A stretch of 64,000 nt of DNA from contig JALFWB010000037.1 of the NCBI GenBank assembly GCA_022787425.1, positions 1 through 64,000 on the forward strand, in the 5' to 3' direction. The translations under genes and the position numbers were made by a program. Source of the stretch: Akkermansia sp. GTDB taxonomy: Bacteria > Verrucomicrobiota > Verrucomicrobiia > Verrucomicrobiales > Akkermansiaceae. The notes under the pieces are model-generated. The model was given only the letters and a program-made list of their open reading frames with translations. It made no database searches and was not told the DNA's origin. Within the stretch, counting starts at the first letter, position 1. Each line of letters starts with the position of its first letter. Shown here in pieces: positions 27,229 to 34,520 of the stretch.

Positions 27229-28629
27229 ATGACCTCCGAAAATCAACTTTTTGCGGCCACGCAGGACAAGGCGTTCCGCATCAATATGGACAAGACTGTC
27301 TACGGTTCCTTTGCAGAAATCGGCGGCGGCCAGGAAACAGCCAACTGGTTCTTCCGCTCCTCCGGGGCTGCAGGCACGGTTGCCAAAACAATCTCTGCTT
27401 ATGATATGACGGTGAGCGATACGCTCTACGGGCCCGTCCGCCGCTATGTGTCCGAGGAACGCCTCATGCAGATGATGGACTATGAGTACCGCCAGCTCAT
27501 CGACCGCTTGGGCAGCAAGCGCGGGGAGAACACCTGCTTCTTTGCTTTCTGTAACACGGTGAAGTGCAAGGGCTACCGGGACAACGGGCCGTGGTCTGCC
27601 TGGCTGGGGGTACGTTTTCAGCTCAAGCCGGGAGCGGAGCCGAGCGATTTTGTGATGCATGTGCGACTCAAGGTGCCGGATCACGACCTGCAGATGCAGA
27701 TGCTGGGTGTGATGGGGGTGAACCTGCTCTACGCGCTCTTCTACAAGCGCGAGCACATGGATGAGTTCGTGGAGTGCGTGGGTGAGCGCATCGACCGCAG
27801 TTTCTTTGACATCGACTTCATGCGTTTCTCCGGGGCGGGCTTCACGATGTTCGATAACCGCATCCTGGCCCTGCAGCTGGTGCAGAGTAACCTGTCGGAG
27901 GCCATGGTCTTCTGCCCGAACGGCTGCGTGGCCCAGCCCTCGGATCTGCTGTACAAGCGGCCCATCGTGCTCATGCGCGGTAGCTTCCTGCCGCTCTGTA
28001 ACATTCACCTGGAGATGATGGACAGCGTGCGCAACAAGTTCTTCACCTCCCTCACCCCGGAGCAGAAGGCGCGCACCTGTGACATCTGCGAGATTTCGCT
28101 CACCAACCTCCTGCGCGGGCATGAGGTGGATCTGCTGGACTTCCTGGACCGAGTGGAGGCTCTCGCGTCCCTGGGCAAGACGGTGATGGTTACGAATATC
28201 ACGCACTTCCACGGCATCTCGCAGTTGCTCAATCAGTACACGAAGGAGCCCGTTGCCATCGCGTTGTCCATCGGCTTGCTCAATGAGCTGTTCAAGGATA
28301 AGTGGGCGGACAACCCGGGCGGCATTCTGGCTACCATGGGTCACACTTTCCTCAATAACACGAAGTTCTACGTCACGCCGTGGATTAACCGTGCCACGGG
28401 CGAGTTCGTGACGGCCTCCACCTACCGCGCGCCGGAGAAGTACCACTACCTCTACAAGCACCTCTTCGAGACCGGGGACATCGTGGATGTGCCTTACTTC
28501 AACCAGAAGCTGCTCTTCCGCACCCCGCGGGACATCATCCGCATGATCAAGGAGGGCGATGAGCAGTGGAAGGAGTATGTGCCGGAGCAGGCGTTCCGGA
28601 TGATTGAACATTTGAAGAAGGATAACTGA
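27229..28629 (+). CDS. Conserved uncharacterised protein (YGSFAEIGGGQE family)
   Basis: A 466-residue soluble protein with a conserved N-terminal block (TVYGSFAEIGGGQETANWFF, then GTVAKTISAYDM, then DTLYG). I recall close relatives in Bacteroidota and Verrucomicrobiota with inconsistent automatic names (nicotinate-nucleotide adenylyltransferase, TonB receptor); no motif of either is visible, so I leave the function open. There is no signal peptide. The middle has Cys-x2-Cys (CDICE) and many aromatic residues. The stop and the sufS start overlap by one base (TGATG), a strong hint of linked expression with cysteine desulfuration. Confidence 0.72.
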   Translation: MTSENQLFAATQDKAFRINMDKTVYGSFAEIGGGQETANWFFRSSGAAGTVAKTISAYDMTVSDTLYGPVRRYVSEERLMQMMDYEYRQLIDRLGSKRGENTCFFAFCNTVKCKGYRDNGPWSAWLGVRFQLKPGAEPSDFVMHVRLKVPDHDLQMQMLGVMGVNLLYALFYKREHMDEFVECVGERIDRSFFDIDFMRFSGAGFTMFDNRILALQLVQSNLSEAMVFCPNGCVAQPSDLLYKRPIVLMRGSFLPLCNIHLEMMDSVRNKFFTSLTPEQKARTCDICEISLTNLLRGHEVDLLDFLDRVEALASLGKTVMVTNITHFHGISQLLNQYTKEPVAIALSIGLLNELFKDKWADNPGGILATMGHTFLNNTKFYVTPWINRATGEFVTASTYRAPEKYHYLYKHLFETGDIVDVPYFNQKLLFRTPRDIIRMIKEGDEQWKEYVPEQAFRMIEHLKKDN

Positions 28630-29843
28630 TGAACACCTACCGTGCCGATTTTCCCCTGCTCCGGGCCGTACCGGGGGAGCGCATGTCCGTCTACCTGGAC
28701 AATGCTGCCACCACGCAGAAGCCGCTCTGTGTGCTAGAGGCTCTGCGCCGCTACTATGAGCAGTTGAATGCTAACATTCACCGCGGCACGCATTACCTGA
28801 GCCGCATTGCCACGGATGCGCACGAGGAGGCGCGGCAGGTGCTGGCAGACTTTCTGGGCGCGGCGAGCGAGCGGGAGGTGATCTTTACCCCGGGCTGTAC
28901 GCAGGGCATCAACTTGGTGGCGCAGGTGCTGCGCACGGCTAATCTGCTGCGCGAGGGGGATGAAATCTTGGTGTCGACGGATGCGCACCACTCGAACATC
29001 GTGCCGTGGCAAATGCTGTGCGCCGCTACAGGGGCAGTGCTGCGGCCCATCCCGCTCACCCCGGAGCACACCTTTGATATGGCGGCCTACGAGGCGATGC
29101 TCTCGCCGCGCACGCGCATCGTGGCCCTACCCTATGTGTCAAACGCCTTGGGGTGCATCAATCCCGTTCGCGAGGTCATTCAGGCGGCCAAGCGCAACAA
29201 CCCGAGCACGCTCACGCTGGTGGACGGCGCGCAGAGTACCGCGCACCTCCCGGTCAATGTGCAGGAGCTCGGCTGCGATTTCTACGCCTTCTCCGGCCAC
29301 AAAACCTATGCGCCCACCGGCACGGGCGTTCTCTGGGGGCGGGAGGAGCTGCTGGAGCAACTCCCCCCCTGGCTGGGCGGCGGGGAGATGATTGCAGAGG
29401 TCTCTTTCTCAGGCACCACTTACAACCACCTGCCCTTCAAATATGAGGCCGGCACCCCGAACATCGGGGGCAACATCGTACTGGCAGAGGCCATCCGCTA
29501 TGTGCAGCGCATCGGCATCCCCGCCATTGCCGCACATGAGGCGCGGCTCACGGATGCTCTCTACACCGGACTGGCCGAGCTGGGGCTCACCGTCCTCGGC
29601 CCCCGCGAGAACCGAGGCGCGCTCGTCTCCGTCACCTGCCCCGGCGTCCACCACTACGACCTCGGCACCCTCCTCGACCAAATGGGCATCGCCGTCCGCA
29701 CGGGCCACCACTGCTGCCAGCCGCTCATGCAGGCCCTAGGCATCACCGGCACCGTCCGCTACTCCGTTGCCCTCTACAACAACGAGGAGGACATCCAACG
29801 CGCCCTCCGCTCCACCGCCCGCGCCCTCCGCATGCTCCGCTGA
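28629..29843 (+). CDS. sufS: Cysteine desulfurase SufS
   Basis: A 404-residue PLP enzyme of the SufS (group II) class. The PLP lysine is in FSGHKTYAPTGTGVLWG. The substrate-binding N-terminus is VYLDNAATTQKP, and the active cysteine is in the short loop VRTGHHCCQPLMQ. The family supplies persulfide sulfur for Fe-S cluster assembly. No sufB/C/D/E is adjacent, which is unusual. It overlaps the preceding unknown gene by one base, so it is the third gene of the penicillin-binding protein transcript. Confidence 0.93.
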   Translation: MNTYRADFPLLRAVPGERMSVYLDNAATTQKPLCVLEALRRYYEQLNANIHRGTHYLSRIATDAHEEARQVLADFLGAASEREVIFTPGCTQGINLVAQVLRTANLLREGDEILVSTDAHHSNIVPWQMLCAATGAVLRPIPLTPEHTFDMAAYEAMLSPRTRIVALPYVSNALGCINPVREVIQAAKRNNPSTLTLVDGAQSTAHLPVNVQELGCDFYAFSGHKTYAPTGTGVLWGREELLEQLPPWLGGGEMIAEVSFSGTTYNHLPFKYEAGTPNIGGNIVLAEAIRYVQRIGIPAIAAHEARLTDALYTGLAELGLTVLGPRENRGALVSVTCPGVHHYDLGTLLDQMGIAVRTGHHCCQPLMQALGITGTVRYSVALYNNEEDIQRALRSTARALRMLR

Positions 29844-29874
29844 TCCCCGCCCCCACCCAAGAGCCCATCACAAA

Positions 29875-29975
29875 ATCTCCCGCAGGCATGGCAGGAGCTA
29901 GCTGCGGTTCATTATCAAAATAGGGGTGGTCTATTACCGCTGCAACATGCAGTCCGTACCAAATCATGCATGACA
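29875..29975. repeat. Possible intergenic repeat related to 46588-46685
   Basis: Shares spaced blocks with the gap after rsfS: TCAC/TCATAAAA, CTCCC, CATGGCAGGA-like, and ATGCA-CCGTAC near the right end. Both stretches lie between a rightward stop and a leftward gene. Alignment by eye needs gaps, so homology is uncertain. Confidence 0.3.
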
Positions 29976-30016
29976 ATTCACCTCCCTGCTGTCATGGTGG
30001 AAGGAGGTCTTGCAGC

Positions 30017-30046
30017 TAAAAAGCGCCTTCCCGGAGGGGAAGGCGC
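30017..30046 (-). terminator. Rho-independent terminator of the TIGR04073 gene
   Basis: GCGCCTTCCC (30023-30032) pairs with GGGAAGGCGC (30037-30046). On the minus strand the stem is followed by five T residues (30022-30018). Confidence 0.85.
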
Positions 30047-30078
30047 CCAAAACACGAAACAAACAACAAAAGAGGGGA

Positions 30079-30513
30079 TTAATTATCCTTGCCGGGGCGG
30101 GAGTAATTGTACTTGCTCTGGAAGCCGATTTCCTCGGGGAACTCGGAGAAACCGGACCAGACGTTGTACTCCTTGAGACCGCTGCGGCCGCAGCTGCCCT
30201 GGTAGGGAGGACGGTAGGTGCACTTGTAGGTGGGGGCCCAGAAGGTAACCAGCTCGTAGACGCCGTAGCCCATGCGGGTGAAGGTGCGAGCGATGCCATC
30301 CACGATGCCGACGGAGTAGCCCGCGTAATCACCCTCCGTGGTGTTCCAGCGGATCATGGTGACGGGGATTTCCTCCACAGCGTAGATGATGTTGCCCAAG
30401 GCACGCCCGAGCTTGCGGGTGGCCGTGTATTCAGACGCGGGCGGGGCCTGGATGTCTGCATAGACTGTACCGGTCATCGCCAGCAGAAGAGATGTAAGGA
30501 GAAAGCGCTTCAT
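30079..30513 (-). CDS. Exosortase system-associated protein, TIGR04073 family
   Basis: A 144-residue secreted protein with a signal peptide (MKRFLLTSLLLAMTGTVYA). The family pattern is clear: KLGRALGNIIYAVEEIPVTMIR, then a short AGYSVGIVDGIARTFTRMGYGVYELVTFWAP, ending in a YNVWSGFSEFPEE region. TIGR04073 proteins co-occur with exosortase/PEP-CTERM systems; their role is unknown. The start at 30513 is supported by a promoter 11 bases upstream. Monocistronic: its own promoter lies between it and the ahbC stop and a terminator follows. It fits with the PEP-CTERM protein at 17557. Confidence 0.83.
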   Translation of the reverse strand: MKRFLLTSLLLAMTGTVYADIQAPPASEYTATRKLGRALGNIIYAVEEIPVTMIRWNTTEGDYAGYSVGIVDGIARTFTRMGYGVYELVTFWAPTYKCTYRPPYQGSCGRSGLKEYNVWSGFSEFPEEIGFQSKYNYSRPGKDN

Positions 30514-30524
30514 AACAAGGACTA

Positions 30525-30553
30525 TAAATACCACATTCAGCAGGGACTTGCAA
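30525..30553 (-). promoter_or_regulatory. Predicted promoter of the TIGR04073 gene
   Basis: Minus strand TTGCAA (30553-30548), 17-base spacer, TATTTA (30530-30525), then 11 bases to the ATG at 30513. Predicted leader about 4 bases. Confidence 0.55.
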
Positions 30554-30562
30554 GCATAAAGT

Positions 30563-31837
30563 TCACTTTTCCGGCATTTCCGGGGCAATTTTTTTCAAAA
30601 AATCGCTCAAGTCGGTCTGTATTTCCTCATCGGAGAGGTAGCAAGCGGGGTCCGAGCCGTACCAATGGCCGTTGGCGAAGGCTGCGCGGGTGCGGAAGCC
30701 GCCTCCGCAGAGGGAGAAGAGCTTACACTCGGCACAGCGGCCGGAAAGACGAGCCTGACGCTCTGCGGGGTCATCACTGCCGCGCAGCTCACGCAGGGTG
30801 GGAGCGGAGTCCTCGGCGGCGGCCTCCCACACGGAGGAGAACTTCTGCTGCTTGACGTTGCCGAGGGTGACCCCCTGCCAGAACTGGTCGGGGTGGATAT
30901 TGCCCTGCGTGTCGATGTTGGCGATACCGCGTCCGGAGCTGTTGGCACCGCCGCCGTTCCAGGTGAGCAGGCGAAGGGTCTGCAGGGCCAGCGGGTGGTT
31001 CTCCCGCAGCTGGCGGAGGAGGAGATAGACGCCGTCGGCGGGTTGGGTGACGGTGAGCAGCTCGCGCGTGTGGCCGCTCTTGTGCCACGCCTCTGCGCGG
31101 GCGATGAGCATATCCAGCGCGCGGCGGGCCTCCTGCGGCTGCAGGGCCGCTACATCCACCCCGCGTCCCGTGGGTACCAGGTGGTAGAAGCACACGCGGC
31201 GGATGTCCTCCTGCTCGATGAAGTCGAGAATCTGCTCCATGCACTGCACATTGTTACGCGTAAGGGTGAGCCGCAGGCCGGTCTTCTGCCCCACCTGCTC
31301 GCAGAGCTTGAAGCCCCGAATGGCCCCATCGAAGGCCCCGGGAACGCCCCGGAAGCGGTCGTGCACGGCCCCGATGCCATCCAGCGAGATGCCCACGTAG
31401 GCCACGCCCAGTTCCTTGAAGAGGGAGGCAAAGGCGGGGGTAATGCGCGTGCCGTTGGTCGAGATGGTCACCTTGAGCCCCTTCTCGGTAGCGCGGCGCA
31501 GCAGATCCGGCAGGCGCGGGTGCAGCAGCGGCTCGCCGCCGGAGAGCAACAAGGCGCTCACCTTGTACTCCGCTAGGTCATCAATCACGCTGCAACACTG
31601 CTCCCACGACAGCTCGCCGGGGTACTTCTCCGCATGGGAGTCGGCGTAGCAATGCACACAGCGCAGGTTGCAAGTGCGGGTGATATTCCAGACAACGATA
31701 GGCTTGCGCGCACGGGCTGAGGTCGGCGCGCAGGCGGCGGTGCTGGCCAGCGGACTCTGCGAACCGTGGCCGATGCCGTAGCGGATGTGGTCGGCGGGCT
31801 GTTCTGCGCCCGTCCAAAGCTTAGTGATGTTGATCAT
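30563..31837 (-). CDS. ahbC: Radical SAM/SPASM protein AhbC (12,18-didecarboxysiroheme deacetylase-like)
   Basis: A 424-residue radical SAM enzyme. The cluster motif CNLRCVHC lies in VWNITRTCNLRCVHCYA, and the start INITKLWTGAEQPADHIRYG and GRGIANIDTQGNIHPDQFW match AhbC closely. The SPASM-type C-terminus has CAECKLFSLC and a final cysteine in DPACYL. AhbC removes acetate side chains from didecarboxysiroheme in the alternative (siroheme) haem b route. The start at 31837 is the ATG overlapping the upstream gene's stop (ATGA). Coupling to a second SPASM enzyme resembles ahbC-ahbD pairs. Upstream pathway genes (ahbA/B, siroheme synthase) are not in the window. Confidence 0.8.
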   Translation of the reverse strand: MINITKLWTGAEQPADHIRYGIGHGSQSPLASTAACAPTSARARKPIVVWNITRTCNLRCVHCYADSHAEKYPGELSWEQCCSVIDDLAEYKVSALLLSGGEPLLHPRLPDLLRRATEKGLKVTISTNGTRITPAFASLFKELGVAYVGISLDGIGAVHDRFRGVPGAFDGAIRGFKLCEQVGQKTGLRLTLTRNNVQCMEQILDFIEQEDIRRVCFYHLVPTGRGVDVAALQPQEARRALDMLIARAEAWHKSGHTRELLTVTQPADGVYLLLRQLRENHPLALQTLRLLTWNGGGANSSGRGIANIDTQGNIHPDQFWQGVTLGNVKQQKFSSVWEAAAEDSAPTLRELRGSDDPAERQARLSGRCAECKLFSLCGGGFRTRAAFANGHWYGSDPACYLSDEEIQTDLSDFLKKIAPEMPEK

Positions 31838-32889
31838 GTAGAAGAGGGGGTCGGGGGAACGTAGGAGCAGAGGGGCTCCGCCGCCATCATATCGCCGGTG
31901 AGACCGTAGGCGCGGGAGCGGGAGCCTCCGCAGACATGCCGGAACCCGCAGCAGCCGCATTTGCCGCCCAAGGCGTCATCGTTCCGCAGTGTGGTGAAGA
32001 TGGGGTGCTGCCGGTAGACCTCCGCCACGCTGTCCTTGCGCACGTTGCCGGCGGTGAGGGGCAGGAAGCCGCTGGGCTGGATCTCCCCGATGTGGGAGAT
32101 GAAAAGCACCCCCTTGCCGTCCCGGGTGGGGATGAGGTGCGGCGGCGGGGTGCCGTCACGGCGGGCATGCTGCAACAGAGCACGGCGGTAGTGGTGTCCC
32201 TCCGTGGTTTTGATGGGGAAAGGCAGGGTCGAGCGCAACTCCGCCAGGCGTTGCCACAGGGACTCCAGCTGCTCGGCGGTGGGCAATTCCTCCGCCTGGG
32301 CACGCCCGGTGGGCACCAGCACGAACACGCTCCACACGTCCGGCTGCAGCTCGCGCAGCAAGTCGGCAAAGGCATCCAACTCCGGCAGCGTGGTACGGGA
32401 GATGGTGGTGTTGATCTGCAGCTGGATCCCCGCCTCCCGCGCCATGGCAGCAGCCTGCAGGGTGCGGCGGAAGGTGTGCGGCACGCGGCGGAAGGCATCG
32501 TGCGTGGCCTCCGTGGCGCCGTCCAGGCTCAGGCTCATGCTCACCACACCGGCCTCCTTCAGCGCGGCAAAGTCCGTGTGCAGCAGCCTGGGGGTGGCCG
32601 CAGGGCTCAGGGCTACGCGCACCCCTTTCCCTGCCAAGCGGCGGATGATCTGCAGCAGGTCCGTGCGCATCATGGGGTCGCCGCCGGTCAGTACGACCAT
32701 GGGCGGGGCCAGCTCGGCTATTTCATCCGCCAGGCGTAGGGCCTCGTCCTCGGTCAGCTCCAGGGGGTGGCGACGCGGTTGGGCAACGGCGCGGCAGTGG
32801 CGGCAGGCCAAGGCACAGGCCCTCGTCACCTCCCAAAAAAGGATGAAGGGACGCTCGGCAAAGTCAACGACAGGGAAAGGATGCGGCAT
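31834..32889 (-). CDS. Radical SAM/SPASM protein, AhbD/TIGR04053-like
   Basis: A 351-residue radical SAM enzyme. CALACRHC lies in FWEVTRACALACRHCRA, followed by VVLTGGDPMMRTDL and SLDGATEATHDAFRRVP. The SPASM region is CGCCGFRHVCGGSRSRAYGLTGD. The overall pattern looks like TIGR04053 or its relative AhbD, which decarboxylates the propionates of Fe-coproporphyrin III to give haem b. Its pairing with AhbC favours a haem role, but TIGR04053 members are mostly uncharacterised. First of the two-gene operon. A long hairpin and the thioredoxin-like genes lie upstream. Confidence 0.75.
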   Translation of the reverse strand: MPHPFPVVDFAERPFILFWEVTRACALACRHCRAVAQPRRHPLELTEDEALRLADEIAELAPPMVVLTGGDPMMRTDLLQIIRRLAGKGVRVALSPAATPRLLHTDFAALKEAGVVSMSLSLDGATEATHDAFRRVPHTFRRTLQAAAMAREAGIQLQINTTISRTTLPELDAFADLLRELQPDVWSVFVLVPTGRAQAEELPTAEQLESLWQRLAELRSTLPFPIKTTEGHHYRRALLQHARRDGTPPPHLIPTRDGKGVLFISHIGEIQPSGFLPLTAGNVRKDSVAEVYRQHPIFTTLRNDDALGGKCGCCGFRHVCGGSRSRAYGLTGDMMAAEPLCSYVPPTPSST

Positions 32890-32907
32890 GAGGGGGCGAT
32901 ACTCAGG

Positions 32908-32949
32908 GCGCCTGCCGTGCCATCTGCATGGCAGGAAAACGGCAGGCGC
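32908..32949. other. Two-stem hairpin between radical SAM and thioredoxin-like genes
   Basis: GCGCCTGCCG (32908-32917) pairs with CGGCAGGCGC (32940-32949). Inside it TGCCAT (32918-32923) pairs with ATGGCA (32928-32933). No T-run follows on either strand, so it may be a processing or attenuation structure rather than a simple terminator. Confidence 0.5.
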
Positions 32950-32961
32950 GCGTTACTCCAA

Positions 32962-33603
32962 TCAACCGCGAGGGCTCAGCCGCTCCATCTCCTCCGGAGT
33001 CATGGGGCGGTACTTCTCCCGCTCCGTAAAGGGATTGGGCTTGTCCTCCGGCCGCATCGGCTGCGTATTCGGGATGCCGCCGAAAGCGCGGCGGTAGTAG
33101 CGCGTGGCCTGGGAGATGTGCTCATCCGGTCCGAAGCCGCGCAGGTTGAAGTCGACGACTTTCTCGCCGTTCGGCTTCATGAGCACGCTGTGCGGACGCA
33201 TGGTCGGGCAGGCACTGCCGGGGATGGGGGAGGTGCTGATGTAGGCCACCACCATACCGGAAAGGCCCTCCTTGAGCTCCTTGCTGGCCAGGATATCGCG
33301 CTCGAACTGCTTGCAGGCGGGGCAAGCATTCGGGACGCTGAAGATGCCCCACAGCAGCAGGTCATGCTTTTTGGCCACAGCCTCGGCTTCCCGGCGACTC
33401 TTGTAGACCTTGAAGGGAACCTTGGCCTTCTCGTCCTTGGCTTCCTCTTCCGGGGATTCTTCCTTCTTATCCTTTTTATCCTTCTTGCTCACCTGCTCAG
33501 TCTTGGCCTTCTTGGGCTTTTTGGTCTTTTTGGGCGCAGCATCCGCCGGGAACACAGCGAAGGCCAGCGCGGCCACGAGCATTGCGATGATTCCTTTTTT
33601 CAT
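32962..33603 (-). CDS. Secreted thioredoxin-fold protein with Lys-rich linker (CPAC type)
   Basis: A 213-residue protein: signal peptide (GIIAMLVAALAFAVFPADA), then about 40 residues of Lys/Glu/Asp-rich low complexity, then a thioredoxin-like domain with the redox pair Cys94 and Cys97 in NACPACKQF. The region after it (ILASKELKEGLSGMVVAYIS, MKPNGEKVVDF) follows the thioredoxin fold. It probably works in the periplasm as a disulfide or metal-cysteine protein. The upstream gene encodes a paralogue with the same layout, 12 bases away. The start at 33603 is the only one placing the signal peptide correctly. Confidence 0.77.
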   Translation of the reverse strand: MKKGIIAMLVAALAFAVFPADAAPKKTKKPKKAKTEQVSKKDKKDKKEESPEEEAKDEKAKVPFKVYKSRREAEAVAKKHDLLLWGIFSVPNACPACKQFERDILASKELKEGLSGMVVAYISTSPIPGSACPTMRPHSVLMKPNGEKVVDFNLRGFGPDEHISQATRYYRRAFGGIPNTQPMRPEDKPNPFTEREKYRPMTPEEMERLSPRG

Positions 33604-33615
33604 GGTCGGTGATGA

Positions 33616-34206
33616 TCAGTTGGGGGTGATGGTCTGCACCGGGGTGTTGGTCTTGCTGCCCCGGGGGATGATGAGCCCGCTGTCCGTCGTATCCGGACCG
33701 TCGTTCTTTTGGTTGCGGTAGGCCTTGGTGTAATTCTCCAAGTCCTTGGCGTACTCCTTCACGGATTTCTTGCTCACATAGAACATGGGCAGGTAGTAGG
33801 TGCCATCCGGCTTGATGAGGGCCCCGCTGGGCTTGCCGGTGCACTTATACTGCGGCAGCGGCTTGTTGGAGATCCAGCACACCACGCAGCCCTTAACCTT
33901 CTTGAGCACGGCAGAGCGCAGAATCTTCTTCTCGAAGGCCACGCAGTACGGGCAGGTCGCGGGGTCGCTGTACACCACCCACACCAGCATGTCATGCTTC
34001 TTGGCCAAGGCAAAGGCTTCTTTCTCCGTTTTACAGATCTTGTAAGCCGGCCCCTGCTTCTGCTTCTTTTCCTTCTTATCCTTCTTCCCCTGCTCGGGAG
34101 CCTGCTCCTCCGTGGGGGTGTCCGTCTCCGGCTCCTCCTCCGCCGGGGCAGTGCATGTCAGCATGACCGCCGCAAAAAGCGCCGGTATCCAAGTCTTCAG
34201 CGTCAT
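33616..34206 (-). CDS. Secreted thioredoxin-fold protein with Lys-rich linker (CPYC type)
   Basis: A 196-residue paralogue of the downstream gene product: signal peptide (LKTWIPALFAAVMLTCTAPA), acidic then Lys-rich linker, thioredoxin-like domain with Cys85 and Cys88 in ATCPYCVAF. CPYC is the glutaredoxin-type active site, whereas the neighbour has CPAC. Two further cysteines (GCVVCW) follow. ATGs at 34215 and 34212 are alternatives; 34206 gives the best signal peptide. Transcribed with its paralogue from the promoter at 34239-34267. Confidence 0.74.
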   Translation of the reverse strand: MTLKTWIPALFAAVMLTCTAPAEEEPETDTPTEEQAPEQGKKDKKEKKQKQGPAYKICKTEKEAFALAKKHDMLVWVVYSDPATCPYCVAFEKKILRSAVLKKVKGCVVCWISNKPLPQYKCTGKPSGALIKPDGTYYLPMFYVSKKSVKEYAKDLENYTKAYRNQKNDGPDTTDSGLIIPRGSKTNTPVQTITPN

Positions 34207-34238
34207 GTGCATCATAAAAAGCTCGGTTGTCGCACTCC

Positions 34239-34267
34239 ATCCTCGCACATTCACCCCGCTTTGTCAA
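34239..34267 (-). promoter_or_regulatory. Predicted promoter of the thioredoxin-like pair
   Basis: Minus strand TTGACA (34267-34262), 17-base spacer, GAGGAT (34244-34239). The -10 is weak. Confidence 0.45.
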
Positions 34268-34442
34268 GCCTGCGTTGTGCACGTCATGCGGAAAAATCCG
34301 CCCCCGACAAATGAGGCGCGCGAGATGAGAGACCTCCCGCCGCCGGGGGAAACAGGGAGCGAGAAAGAGTGGAACGCGGAATTTTCGGAAGGAGCGGAAA
34401 GTGATTGGTGTGCCGAACCGGGAGCAGGCGGCATGTCGCCGC

Positions 34443-34494
34443 GGTAGTAGGTGCGTTGATGATTTCGGTTAAAATCCCGTTTTCGCCTACTACC
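34443..34494. repeat. Inverted repeat GGTAGTAGG / CCTACTACC after the DUF262 gene
   Basis: Nine-base arms at 34443-34451 and 34486-34494 with a 34-base spacer, flanked by further partly matching bases (CGC/GCG side). It lies just past the stop of the DUF262 gene at the edge of the islet. No gene is seen in 34268-34520. Confidence 0.5.
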
Positions 34495-34520
34495 ACGGCG
34501 TTATCAAGTAGGGTAAGGTA

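Noticed and set aside
25885..28611. A 908-codon antisense open frame over the PBP and the 27229 gene
   Set aside because: Shadow frame of two convincing genes; it crosses the gap between them and shows no domain or start signal.
30563..32889. The radical SAM pair as a RiPP maturation cluster
   Set aside because: No precursor-like small gene, RRE domain or exporter is adjacent, and the first enzyme resembles AhbC along its length.
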